Shown here: in pieces, positions 28,983 to 36,842 of the stretch
Layout of the letters: each line of letters starts with the position of its first letter
Position numbering within the stretch: position 1 is the first letter of the stretch
Assembly: GCA_018449595.1 (NCBI GenBank)
Contig: JAAVUU010000005.1
Coordinates: 62,001 to 126,000 of the forward strand
DNA from: Rhizobiales bacterium dw_265
Lineage (GTDB): Bacteria > Pseudomonadota > Alphaproteobacteria > Micropepsales > Micropepsaceae
Direction of reading: 5' to 3'
DNA: 64,000 nucleotides
The notes under the pieces: model-generated
Told to the model about the DNA's origin: nothing
The model's database searches: none
The model's input: the letters and a program-made list of their open reading frames with translations, nothing else
Position numbers and translations under genes: made by a program

Positions 28983-29810
28983 TTGACTTCACCTTCTTTC
29001 AATTTCAACGGTGCGGTGGCGCTGGTGACCGGATCGGGACGCGGGCTGGGCCGCATGATCGCCGAGACCCTGCTGGCCGGCGGCGCCCATGTTGCATTGC
29101 ACGACATCAATGAAGAAGCGCCCGCCGCCTTCGGCGAAGCCGAAAGCCTGACGGCGCTGGCGGCGGAACTCACCAGGCGCGGCGGCGGCAAGGTCACCGC
29201 TGTCACCGGCGACATCAGCAAGGAAGATGACGTCACCGCCCTGGTGAAAAAGGTCGAAGATACGCTTGGGCCGGTCTCCATCCTGGTCAACTGCGCCGGC
29301 GGCGATATCGCCGCCAGGGGCGGCAAGCCCGATCCCAATGATGCGCTGCACATCAGCCTGGAAGACATCCATGCGGTGATGAACCGCAACTTCATCGGCA
29401 CCATGCTGATGTGCCGCGCCGTGGTGCCCGGCATGGCGGCCCGCGGGCAAGGCGCGGTGATCAATTTCGGTTCGCTCAACGCCCATGTCGGCGTCTCGCC
29501 GGAAGTGGTATATGGCTGCGCCAAGGCGGCGATCCTGCATTACACGCGCTGCCTGGCGCTGGAGATGAAACCCAAAGGCGTGCGCGTCAATGCGGTCAGC
29601 CCCGGTCCCACCACCACGGCGCGGTTCCTGGCCACCCGCGCCACCGACGCCAGCATGATGGCCGACATGAACAACAGCGTGTCGCTGGAGCGCTACGCCA
29701 AGCCGGTCGAGATCGCCAATGCGGTGGCGTTCCTGGCCAGCGACCAGGCCGGCTTCGTCAACGGACAGGTGCTGCGCGTGGATGGCGGCATGAGCCTGTT
29801 CCCCGGCTGA
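28983..29810 (+). CDS. SDR family oxidoreductase (sugar-acid/aldose dehydrogenase type)
   Basis: A 275-residue short-chain dehydrogenase. Cofactor motif GSGRGLGR (about 16-23), NAG motif VNCAGGDI, catalytic Ser in NFGSLNA, Tyr/Lys in YGCAKAAI and C-terminal VSPGPTTT. The TTG start at 28983 is preferred because GGAGAA lies six bases upstream; an alternative TTG at 28911 would add 24 residues. Its product is likely an oxidised sugar or sugar acid for the dehydratase that follows 24 bp downstream. Confidence 0.83.
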   Translation: MTSPSFNFNGAVALVTGSGRGLGRMIAETLLAGGAHVALHDINEEAPAAFGEAESLTALAAELTRRGGGKVTAVTGDISKEDDVTALVKKVEDTLGPVSILVNCAGGDIAARGGKPDPNDALHISLEDIHAVMNRNFIGTMLMCRAVVPGMAARGQGAVINFGSLNAHVGVSPEVVYGCAKAAILHYTRCLALEMKPKGVRVNAVSPGPTTTARFLATRATDASMMADMNNSVSLERYAKPVEIANAVAFLASDQAGFVNGQVLRVDGGMSLFPG

Positions 29811-29834
29811 TTTTTTACCTTCAGGGATTTCGCG

Positions 29835-31649
29835 ATGTACGACAGCAAGAAATACGACGGCAAGACCCCCGCAACCCTGCGCAGCCGCGCCTGGTTCGAC
29901 AATCCCGACAATCCCGACATGACGGCGCTGTATCTGGAGCGCTACCTGAATTTCGGCCTGACGCGCGAGGAACTGCAGTCCGGCAAGCCGATCATCGGCA
30001 TCGCCCAGACCGGCAGCGACCTGTCGCCCTGCAACCGCCATCACATCGAACTGGCCAAGCGCATCCGCGAAGGCATCCGCGAGGCCGGCGGCATCGCCAT
30101 GGAATTCCCGGTCCATCCCATCCAGGAAACCGGCAAGCGCCCCGGCGCGGCGCTGGACCGCAACCTCGCCTATATGGGGCTGGTGGAACTGCTGTACGGC
30201 TATCCGCTGGACGGCGTGGTGCTGACCATCGGCTGCGACAAGACCACGCCCGCCTGTCTTATGGCTGCTGCCACCCTCGATATTCCAGCGATCGCCTTTT
30301 CGGTCGGGCCGATGCTGAACGGCTGGCATGAGGGCGAGCGCACCGGCTCGGGCACCATCGTGTGGAAGGCGCGCGAGATGATGGCGCGCGGCGAACTGGA
30401 TTATCGCGGCTTCATGGAACTGGTGGCGTCGAGCGCGCCGTCGGTGGGCTATTGCAACACCATGGGCACGGCCAGCACGATGAACAGCCTGGCCGAGGCG
30501 TTGGGCATGCAGTTGCCGGGTTCCGCCTCGATCCCCGCGCCCTATCGCGAGCGCGGCCAGATGGCCTATGCCACGGGCCTACGCATCGTGGACATGGTCA
30601 AGGAAGACCTGCGGCCGTCGAAGATCCTGACCAAAGAGGCGTTCCACAACGCCATCGTGGTCAACTCCGCCATCGGCGGTTCGACCAACGCACCGATCCA
30701 TATCTGCGCCATCGCCCGCCACATGGGCGTGGACGTGCCGCTGCAGGACTGGCAGACGGTGGGTCATAAAGTGCCGCTGCTGGTGAATTTGCAGCCTGCC
30801 GGCGAATACCTGTCCGAGGATTTCCATCATGCCGGCGGCGTGCCCGCGGTGGTCAATATCCTGATGCAACAGGGATTGATAAAAGAGAACGCCCTGACCG
30901 CCAACGGCAAGACCATGGGCGAGAACTGCAAGGGCAAGAAGGTGTTCCTGCCCGAAGTGATCTGGCCCTTCGACAAGCCGATGAAGACCGACGCCGGCTT
31001 CATCGTGCTGACCGGCAACCTGTTCGACAGCGCCATCATGAAGACCAGCGTCATCAGCCCGGAATTCCGCGCCCGCTATCTGTCGAACCCCAAGGACCCG
31101 GAAGCCTTTGAAGGCCCGGTGGTGGTGTTTGATGGACCGGAGGATTATCACGCCCGCATTGACGATCCCAACCTGGGCGCCGACGAGCATTCGATCCTGA
31201 TCATGCGCGGCGCGGGCCCGGTGGGTTATCCCGGCGCCGCCGAGGTGGTGAACATGCGCCCGCCCGCCTCGCTGCTGAAGGCCGGGATCAATGCCCTGCC
31301 CTGCGTCGGCGATGGCCGCCAGTCGGGCACTTCGGGTTCGCCCTCCATCCTCAACGCCTCGCCGGAAGCGGCGGTGGGCGGCGGGCTGGCCCTGTTGCAG
31401 AATGGCGACCGGGTGCGCATCGACCTCAACAAGGGCACGGCCAACATGCTGGTGCCGGATGAGGAACTGGCCGAGCGCAAGGCGGCACTGGACGCGGCGG
31501 GCGGCTACAAATATCCCGCCTCGCAGACGCCATGGCAGGAAATCCAGCGCGCCCATGTCGGCCAGATGGGCACCGGCATGGTGCTGGAAGATGCGGTCAA
31601 GTTTCAGAAGATCGACCGGACCTTCGGCATTCCGCGCGACAATCACTGA
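29835..31649 (+). CDS. IlvD/Edd family sugar-acid dehydratase (D-xylonate/L-arabonate type)
   Basis: A 604-residue iron-sulfur dehydratase. Cluster cysteines are visible in [16 protein letters not shown] and [12 protein letters not shown]. It aligns by eye with the Caulobacter XylD family along its entire length, from [22 protein letters not shown] (in parts) through [17 protein letters not shown] to [22 protein letters not shown] and the His-terminated tail. Such enzymes remove water from aldonic acids to give 2-keto-3-deoxy acids, the substrates of the nearby permease family. The preceding dehydrogenase would make the aldonic acid or lactone. Exact substrate is not determined. Confidence 0.88.
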   Translation: MYDSKKYDGKTPATLRSRAWFDNPDNPDMTALYLERYLNFGLTREELQSGKPIIGIAQTGSDLSPCNRHHIELAKRIREGIREAGGIAMEFPVHPIQETGKRPGAALDRNLAYMGLVELLYGYPLDGVVLTIGCDKTTPACLMAAATLDIPAIAFSVGPMLNGWHEGERTGSGTIVWKAREMMARGELDYRGFMELVASSAPSVGYCNTMGTASTMNSLAEALGMQLPGSASIPAPYRERGQMAYATGLRIVDMVKEDLRPSKILTKEAFHNAIVVNSAIGGSTNAPIHICAIARHMGVDVPLQDWQTVGHKVPLLVNLQPAGEYLSEDFHHAGGVPAVVNILMQQGLIKENALTANGKTMGENCKGKKVFLPEVIWPFDKPMKTDAGFIVLTGNLFDSAIMKTSVISPEFRARYLSNPKDPEAFEGPVVVFDGPEDYHARIDDPNLGADEHSILIMRGAGPVGYPGAAEVVNMRPPASLLKAGINALPCVGDGRQSGTSGSPSILNASPEAAVGGGLALLQNGDRVRIDLNKGTANMLVPDEELAERKAALDAAGGYKYPASQTPWQEIQRAHVGQMGTGMVLEDAVKFQKIDRTFGIPRDNH

Positions 31650-31686
31650 CCATTCACCGCATGGCGGTTGAGAGAGTCGAAAGAAA

Positions 31687-31718
31687 AGGCGCCGGAGCGA
31701 TCCGGCGCCTTTTCTGTT
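31687..31718. terminator. bidirectional intrinsic terminator
   Basis: AAAAGGCGCCGG-AGCGAT-CCGGCGCCTTTT: a perfect stem of at least eight G:C-rich pairs, flanked by A-run on one side and T-run on the other, so it can stop both the dehydratase transcript and the convergent FAH gene transcript. Confidence 0.85.
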
Positions 31719-31728
31719 TTCCTCACTG

Positions 31729-31775
31729 TCATGGCCCGTCGCTACGCGCTGGACGCGCTAGCGACGGGCCATGAC
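31729..31775. repeat. palindromic interspersed element, copy F (minimal)
   Basis: A single 47-bp hairpin, GTCATGGCCCGTCGCTA-CGCGCTGGACGCG-CTAGCGACGGGCC-ATGAC (arms shown in parts), consisting only of the outer arms of the family. It lies between the bidirectional terminator and the FAH gene stop (9 bp away). Confidence 0.8.
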
Positions 31776-31783
31776 ATGAGTGC

Positions 31784-32626
31784 TTAAATCTTCGTCCGAT
31801 AGACCTTCTGCTTCTGGCTGCCGAGCTTGTCGATACCCAGCTCGATCACATCGCCTTCCTTGAGCCAGACCTGGGGCTTCTTGCCCATGCCCACGCCCGG
31901 CGGCGTGCCGGTGGAGATCACATCGCCCGGCTGCAGGCTCATGAACTGGCTGACATAGGACACCAGGGTCGGCACGTCGAAGATCAGGGCAGCGGTCGAG
32001 CCGGTCTGCATGCGCTGGCCGTTGACGTCCAGCCACAGGCCCAGGTTGTTCAAGTCGCCCACTTCATCCAGCGTGACCAGGTACGGCCCGAACGGCCCGA
32101 AGGTGTCGCAGCCCTTGCCCTTGTCCCAGGTGCCCAGCCGCTCCAGCTGGTATTCGCGTTCCGACAGGTCGTTCACCACCACCGCGCCCGCGACATAGTC
32201 CAGCGCCGTTTCCTTGGTGACATACCGGGCTTCCTTGCCGATCACGATGCCCAGTTCGACTTCCCAGTCCGACTTCTTGGAGGCGGGCGGCAGATAGACA
32301 TCGTCATTGGGGCCGATGATGGCCGAGGTCGCCTTCATGAAGAGGATCGGCTCGCTGGGCGCGGGCATGCCGCTTTCGGCGGCATGGTCGGAATAGTTCA
32401 GCCCGATGCAGAGGAACTTGCCGACCCTGGCCACCGGCTCGGCGATGCGCACGCCAGCCGCCACCACCGGCAGGCTGTCGATATCGGCGCCCCTGATGGC
32501 CGAAAGGTCCGACAGCACGCTGCCGTCAAGGTCCTTCACGATACCCGACAGGTCGCGAATCGCGCCGTCCTTGTCCAGCAGACCGGGTTTCTCCTGACCC
32601 TTGGGGCCATAGCGCAGAAGTTTCAT
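31784..32626 (-). CDS. fumarylacetoacetate hydrolase (FAH) family protein
   Basis: A 280-residue FAH-domain protein. The short N-terminal domain (MKLLRYGPKGQEKPGLLD) leads to the catalytic domain with IGLNYSDHAAESG, metal ligands in DWEVELGIVIGKEARYV (two Glu) and Asp in VVVNDLSER, and STGTPPGVGMG. Relatives include ureidoglycolate lyase, and 2,4-diketo-3-deoxy-L-fuconate hydrolase; given the neighbouring sugar-acid enzymes, a keto-deoxy-acid hydrolase is favoured. ATG 32626 gives the family start. A terminator lies between it and the upstream cytochrome gene. Confidence 0.88.
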   Translation of the reverse strand: MKLLRYGPKGQEKPGLLDKDGAIRDLSGIVKDLDGSVLSDLSAIRGADIDSLPVVAAGVRIAEPVARVGKFLCIGLNYSDHAAESGMPAPSEPILFMKATSAIIGPNDDVYLPPASKKSDWEVELGIVIGKEARYVTKETALDYVAGAVVVNDLSEREYQLERLGTWDKGKGCDTFGPFGPYLVTLDEVGDLNNLGLWLDVNGQRMQTGSTAALIFDVPTLVSYVSQFMSLQPGDVISTGTPPGVGMGKKPQVWLKEGDVIELGIDKLGSQKQKVYRTKI

Positions 32627-32654
32627 TTTGCGTGTTTCCTTGGGGCTGAAATGC

Positions 32655-32686
32655 AAAAAAATCCCGCCGCGTTTTAGCGCGGCAGG
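32655..32686 (-). terminator. intrinsic terminator after the cytochrome c gene
   Basis: Read on the minus strand: CCTGCCGCG, loop CTAAAA, CGCGGCGGG (one mismatch), A, then seven T residues (seven A at 32655-32661 on the plus strand). It separates the ThuA-PQQ dehydrogenase-cytochrome unit from the FAH gene, allowing differential expression or read-through. Confidence 0.7.
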
Positions 32687-32725
32687 ACCGTTTGGAACAG
32701 CGAATTCTCTGACGCTTCCTTGGTC

Positions 32726-33004
32726 TCAATTGGCCGGGAAGCTGGCCGCCAGATACTTGGAAATGGTGTCGAATTCCGCGTCGGTGGCCTGGGCGCCATT
32801 GTTCGCCATCTGGTTGACCAGATCCTTCCAGCCCGCCGCATCCAGCTTCTGCTGGGCGGCGATTTCCGGCGAATGGCACTGGGCGCAGACCCGCACCATC
32901 ACGTCGCGGCCCGGCCCCGGCGGCAGGGACTTGTAATCGTCCTGGGCCCAGGCGGGCATGGAGGCTGCGGACACCAGCAAAACAGCAATCAGAACCTTGC
33001 GCAC
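32726..33004 (-). CDS. small periplasmic c-type cytochrome
   Basis: A 92-residue protein with a Sec signal peptide (about residues 1-20, cleavage AWA-Q) and one haem-binding motif CAQCH, plus a likely axial Met in QMANNG. It is a natural electron acceptor for the PQQ dehydrogenase encoded 38 bp upstream. GTG 33004 is chosen because of a purine-rich AGAGAG six bases upstream; TTG 33010 is an alternative. Confidence 0.88.
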   Translation of the reverse strand: MRKVLIAVLLVSAASMPAWAQDDYKSLPPGPGRDVMVRVCAQCHSPEIAAQQKLDAAGWKDLVNQMANNGAQATDAEFDTISKYLAASFPAN

Positions 33005-33042
33005 GATCAACTCTCTCTTCTGCTCCGAACCTGCTTTAAAAC

Positions 33043-34899
33043 CTATTTGTGTGGCAAAGCAAAGGCGATGACTTCGTCATTGGTGACCACCGAGCCCGTC
33101 TGGGAGCCGCCGGTATCCAGCGCCGCGACAAACTGGCGCCCATCGGAACCCCGGTAGGTGACCGGCGTGGCAGTGACCGAGGCCTTCAGCTTGACCTCCC
33201 ACAGCTTTTCGCCGGTTGCGGTTGCGAAGGCGCGGAAGCGGAAGTCGTCGGTGGCGCCCACAAAGGTCAGCCCGCTGGCCGTCAGGATGGTGCCGCCCAG
33301 GCCGGGACGGCCGGTATCCTGCAAGCCCGCGGGGAATTCCTCGGTGACGCCCAGGGTCTTGCGCCAGGCCACTTCGCCGGTGTCCACATTCACCGCCACC
33401 AGCTGGCCCCAGGGCGTGGGCCCGCAAGGCAGCTTCTTGTCCGGGTCCCAGAACCGCAGCACGCCATAGTCGTTGACGAAGCTGCCGTCCGGCTTCTGTG
33501 TCACATGCATCGGCTGGAACAGGTTGTTCACATTGGCCACGAACAGATGACGTTTGGGATCGAAGCTGCCGCCATAGAAATTGACGCCGCCCTGGGTGCC
33601 CGGCGGCGAGACGGTGATCTCGTTATAGCCCGGCGGCAGGAACGGCCCGCCCAGCACCATGTGCTTGTCGTCCACCAGCTTCTCGCACCAGGCCTGATGC
33701 TCGGGCTCGCCCTTGTAGAGCTTGTCGCGCGACAGGGTGTTCTGTGCCAGCGGCTCGGGCTTGACCGGGAAAGGCTGGGTGGCCGAGGTCATCTCGCCCG
33801 GCACCTTGGATTGCGGCACGGGGCGTTCCTCGACGCCGAAGATCGGCTTGCCGGTGACGCGGTTCAGGATGAAGGCCAACGAATTCTTGTTGACGGTCAG
33901 CACGGCGGGAATCGTCTTGCCGTCTTTATGGACATCCATCAGCACCGGCGGGTCCTGGGTGTCATAGTCCCAGATGTCGTGATGCACGACCTGGAAGTGC
34001 CAGAGATACTTGCCGGTGTTGGCGTCCACGGCGACAAGCGAAGAGCCGAACAGGTTGTTGCCCGGCCGGTCGACGCCGACGCGGTCGTTGTTGGGCGCGC
34101 CCAGCGGCATGTAGAGGATGCCGCGCTGGGCATCGACCGTCATATAACCCCAGACATTGACGCCGGAGCGGTTTTTGGCGCCCTCGGGTGTCCAGGTGTC
34201 ATAGCCGAACTCGCCGGGGCGCGGCACGGTATGGAAGGTCCAGACCAGCTTGCCGGTCCTGGCGTCCCAGGCGCGGGTGTCGCCGGCGGGGCCGTAATTG
34301 GGGCCGCCATCGGGCGTGCCGGCGCCGGTGATGATGAGGTTTTTGTAGATCACCGGCGGCGACGGCAGGTTGTAGATCGCGTTCGGCCCGGTCTGCATCA
34401 CTTCAGGAGTCTTGAGATTGACCACGCCATGCTCGCCGAAGCCCTCGGCCAACTGGCCGGTTTTGGCGTCCAGCGCATACAGCCGGCCCAGGCGGCTGCC
34501 GAACACCACGGTGGCGGGAGCGCCCTTGGCCCCCGCCCAGTAAGAAAGCCCGCGCGCCGACGGCGTGTCGCTGTCGGGCATGGTCCATTTCCATATCTCC
34601 GCGCCGGTGGTGGCGTTCAGCGCGATGATCTGGCCATAGGTGGAGGCGATGTACATGGTATTGCCGACCACGACCGGCACCACCTCGACCAGGCGCGGGC
34701 GGCTGGCGTAGCCGGCGGGGGTGAGGTGATAGCTCCAGGCTTGCTGCAGGTTGGCGACATTGTCCTTGTCGATCTGGGTCAGCGGCGAATAGCGCTGGCC
34801 GCCCAGGTCATGGCCCGCGCTGGTCCAGTCGGTGCCCGCACCAAAGGCAGCCGTCGCCATCAGCGCAGTACCCGCCAGTGCCGCTTTCATCTTCATCAT
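33043..34899 (-). CDS. PQQ-dependent dehydrogenase, glucose/quinate dehydrogenase-like periplasmic domain
   Basis: A 618-residue secreted quinoprotein. Sec signal peptide (MMKMKAALAGTALMATAAFGAG), then an eight-bladed propeller with repeated W-motifs. Diagnostic stretches are GGQRYSPLTQ, ARGLSYWAG, VHHDIWDYDTQDPP, FILNRVTGKPIFG and the C-terminal TGGSQTGS. The adjacent-cysteine disulfide of alcohol dehydrogenases is absent, which puts it with membrane glucose/quinate dehydrogenases, but the five-helix membrane domain of those enzymes is missing. Electrons likely go to the cytochrome c encoded next. ATG 34899 follows AGGGAAGC; a longer reading through a hairpin upstream is rejected. Same length as the third homologue at 54555. 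Confidence 0.9.
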   Translation of the reverse strand: MMKMKAALAGTALMATAAFGAGTDWTSAGHDLGGQRYSPLTQIDKDNVANLQQAWSYHLTPAGYASRPRLVEVVPVVVGNTMYIASTYGQIIALNATTGAEIWKWTMPDSDTPSARGLSYWAGAKGAPATVVFGSRLGRLYALDAKTGQLAEGFGEHGVVNLKTPEVMQTGPNAIYNLPSPPVIYKNLIITGAGTPDGGPNYGPAGDTRAWDARTGKLVWTFHTVPRPGEFGYDTWTPEGAKNRSGVNVWGYMTVDAQRGILYMPLGAPNNDRVGVDRPGNNLFGSSLVAVDANTGKYLWHFQVVHHDIWDYDTQDPPVLMDVHKDGKTIPAVLTVNKNSLAFILNRVTGKPIFGVEERPVPQSKVPGEMTSATQPFPVKPEPLAQNTLSRDKLYKGEPEHQAWCEKLVDDKHMVLGGPFLPPGYNEITVSPPGTQGGVNFYGGSFDPKRHLFVANVNNLFQPMHVTQKPDGSFVNDYGVLRFWDPDKKLPCGPTPWGQLVAVNVDTGEVAWRKTLGVTEEFPAGLQDTGRPGLGGTILTASGLTFVGATDDFRFRAFATATGEKLWEVKLKASVTATPVTYRGSDGRQFVAALDTGGSQTGSVVTNDEVIAFALPHK

Positions 34900-34927
34900 G
34901 CTTCCCTGCTCATGCCGTATGGTGGAA

Positions 34928-34972
34928 CATGAACGCGGCCACCGCCCTTTTTTGGCGATGGCCGCGTTCATG
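34928..34972 (-). promoter_or_regulatory. perfect intra-operon hairpin between ThuA and PQQ dehydrogenase genes
   Basis: CATGAACGCGGCCA (34928-34941) is the exact inverse of TGGCCGCGTTCATG (34959-34972), with inner CGCC/GGCG arms and a six-base A/T loop. No T-run follows on the minus strand, so it is not a classic terminator. It lies 30 bp before the dehydrogenase ATG and 9 bp after the ThuA gene and could protect or cut the transcript, or slow the polymerase. Confidence 0.6.
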
Positions 34973-34980
34973 CATCTTGC

Positions 34981-35865
34981 TTACTGCTCCGGGCGCATCA
35001 TGCGCGGCGGCGGCGGCACAAAGTCGGTCAGTTCGGTGATCGGCTTCTTGCCGGCCCAGGCGATGCCGCGCATCAGCACCTTCTGGATGGCGGGGTCCTG
35101 CAGGCTGTCCACCATATGGCCCTGCATCCAGACAAAGGCGCGGGCCGGGGCGGTGCCGCCCGGCGCGGTATGCTCGTAGGTCCACATCTGCGGCACGGTC
35201 TGGCCGACGCCGCCGCCCTTCCGGGCGCTGGGCGTGTCGGGCATGGTGACCGACAGGATGGGATGGACTTCCGGGGCGAAGTTCAGCTTGTAGAAAGCCT
35301 CGTCATAGATCTGCAGCGGCATGCCCTGGACGATGGGGTTTTCCTTGTCGATGAAGTTGTAGTCCAGCGTCGCGGTCCAGGTGTAGTTGGTCTCGCCATG
35401 CTTCTTGCCGGCGCCGACCAGGGTCGCCATGTCGGCCGGATCGGGGCCGCACAGCGAGTCGTGGAAGGTCACCAGCCCGCCGCCGCGCTTGACGTAATTC
35501 TGCAGGCGGGCGCGCTGTTCCGGGGTCATATAGCCGGCATCGCCTTTGTAGATGATGACGACGTCGGAATGATCGAGCTGTTCCTGGCTGGGGAAGGAGA
35601 AGGCTCCATCCACCACCGCGCCATGGGCGGTGAGCAGCTTGGACCAGGTGTCCAGCCAATAGGGATAGTCATGCGCGCCCGGGCCGTGGCTTTTCAGGCC
35701 GCCGAACAGGAAGATATGCATGCCGTTGACGTTCTGGCCCTGGGCGTGCGGCGCCTTTTCCATATAGGCCGCATATTTCGCATAGTCCTTGGCGGTCTCG
35801 GCCGCGGCCGGGATGGCGAACGCCAGCGCCACGGCGCCGGTGAGCAGAATTCTTTTGAGAATCAT
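34981..35865 (-). CDS. exported ThuA domain protein
   Basis: A 294-residue secreted protein with a Sec signal (residues 1-21, cleavage AAA-E) and a ThuA-like glutamine amidotransferase-fold domain. Motifs: VVIIYKGDAGYMTPEQRARLQ, GGGLVTFHDSLCG, FIDKENPIVQGM, YDEAFYKL and the end motif RAFVWMQGHMVDS. ThuA proteins are linked to trehalose and other disaccharide oxidation in rhizobia; relatives are fused or linked to PQQ, GMC and DUF1080 genes. The gene leads the ThuA-PQQ dehydrogenase-cytochrome c operon. Catalytic activity has not been assigned to this subfamily. Confidence 0.86.
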   Translation of the reverse strand: MILKRILLTGAVALAFAIPAAAETAKDYAKYAAYMEKAPHAQGQNVNGMHIFLFGGLKSHGPGAHDYPYWLDTWSKLLTAHGAVVDGAFSFPSQEQLDHSDVVIIYKGDAGYMTPEQRARLQNYVKRGGGLVTFHDSLCGPDPADMATLVGAGKKHGETNYTWTATLDYNFIDKENPIVQGMPLQIYDEAFYKLNFAPEVHPILSVTMPDTPSARKGGGVGQTVPQMWTYEHTAPGGTAPARAFVWMQGHMVDSLQDPAIQKVLMRGIAWAGKKPITELTDFVPPPPRMMRPEQ

Positions 35866-35919
35866 GGTGACAGCGTTCCTCTGGTTACGCCCCAGCTGGA
35901 GGTTCGAGCGCCCCATCAC

Positions 35920-35934
35920 TGTAGACAATATACT
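35920..35934. promoter_or_regulatory. candidate GntR-type operator (TGTAG-N5-ATACT)
   Basis: TGTAG (35920-35924) and ATACT (35930-35934) with a five-base spacer, 55 bp upstream of the ThuA start on the minus strand, overlapping an AT-rich TATATT that could be the -10. Same spacing and near-identical half-sites as the dyads at 28807 and 38806. Confidence 0.45.
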
Positions 35935-35985
35935 TTAGGGGCCTGCGCCATTTTTTGCCAAGGGGACAACAGCGCACACCTCTAA

Positions 35986-36095
35986 ATCTCGCATCTGCGA
36001 GATACCCGCGCGCGCGCCAGCGCGCTTGCACGGGAGAGCGTAGCTGACCCTTGAGGCCGGGCCAGCAAAATGTCCTGCGGACATTTTGCCCGGCC
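35986..36095. other. structured 230-bp gap: 8-2-8 palindrome plus long hairpin
   Basis: No gene is visible between the ThuA start and the GntR stop (35866-36138). The gap holds ATCTCGCA-TC-TGCGAGAT (35986-36003, perfect) and a longer hairpin in which GGCCGGG (36055-36061) and CAAAATGTCC (36066-36075) pair with GGACATTTTG (36079-36088) and CCCGGCC (36089-36095) with only a four-base bulge. The second can stop the GntR transcript; it lacks a T-run. Confidence 0.55.
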
Positions 36096-36138
36096 GAACG
36101 TCAGCGAAGGCCGGAGGGGGAAAATGTATCAAAGTTTG

Positions 36139-36822
36139 CTAAGGCTTTTTCGCCAGGGTCGAATAGCGCTCCGGCTCGGTATAGGCCATGCGCATATGGG
36201 TCAGCAGCGCCTCCTGCAGGTCGTCGCTGGTGCGGCCCGCGATCGCATCCAGGATGATGCGGTGGTGCGACAGCCGCCAGCGCCGCACGTCCTTGGTGAC
36301 GTGTTCCAGGGTCTTGTGCGCGAACAAAGGCACCATCAGCGAATTCAGCGCCCGTTCCAGATAGGGATTGCCGGCCGCCTTCCAGATGACGCGGTGGAAT
36401 TCCAGGTCCAGCGCGGCCGCTTCCAGCAAGGTGCCGTTCCAGGCATCCATCTGGCTGACCAGGCCCTCCAGCAGGGCCAGGATGTCCGGCGTCACGCGCG
36501 CCTGCGCCAGGCGCAGCGCCTCGGTCTCCAGCACGATGCGCAGGGAGGAAATCTGCGCCACCTCTTCGGGGCCGATATTGGTGACGAACATGCCGCGGCG
36601 CTCGCGGTTCTGCACCAGCCCCTGTTCCTGCAGCTGCGACAGGGCCTCGCGCACGGGGATGCGGCTGATGTTCAGCTCGCGCGCGATCTGGCTTTCGTTC
36701 AGCCGGTCGCCCGGCTTGTACTTGCCGGCCAGGATGTCGGCCGACAGCATCTTGACCACATGCGCCCGCAAGGTGGGCGGCGCATTGGCGGCGCGCGGCG
36801 TCCCAGGCTCCAGATCTTCCAA
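36139..36822 (-). CDS. GntR family (FCD domain) transcriptional regulator
   Basis: A 227-residue regulator: winged HTH at about residues 15-80 (LRAHVVKMLSADILAGKYKPGDRLNE; SQIARELNISRIPVREAL) and an all-helical FCD ligand-binding domain (about 90-215) with FHRVIWKAAGNPYL and the metal-binding His-rich HHRIILDAI. FCD regulators respond to sugar acids and related carboxylates. The TTG at 36822 is preferred (purine run GGGGGG upstream); the gene follows the PQQ dehydrogenase gene by 20 bp in the same operon, consistent with autoregulation through the operator at 38806. Confidence 0.88.
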   Translation of the reverse strand: MEDLEPGTPRAANAPPTLRAHVVKMLSADILAGKYKPGDRLNESQIARELNISRIPVREALSQLQEQGLVQNRERRGMFVTNIGPEEVAQISSLRIVLETEALRLAQARVTPDILALLEGLVSQMDAWNGTLLEAAALDLEFHRVIWKAAGNPYLERALNSLMVPLFAHKTLEHVTKDVRRWRLSHHRIILDAIAGRTSDDLQEALLTHMRMAYTEPERYSTLAKKP

Positions 36823-36842
36823 CCGTGTCCCCCCAATCTTTT

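Noticed and set aside
33049-34932. Long open frame on the strand opposite the first PQQ dehydrogenase gene (and similar ones at 26900-28816, 36897-38882, 39602-41269, 12053-14875)
   Set aside because: High-GC coding sequence keeps antisense frames open. These translations are rich in His, Gln, Gly and Arg, have no recognisable domains and lie fully over well-supported genes.
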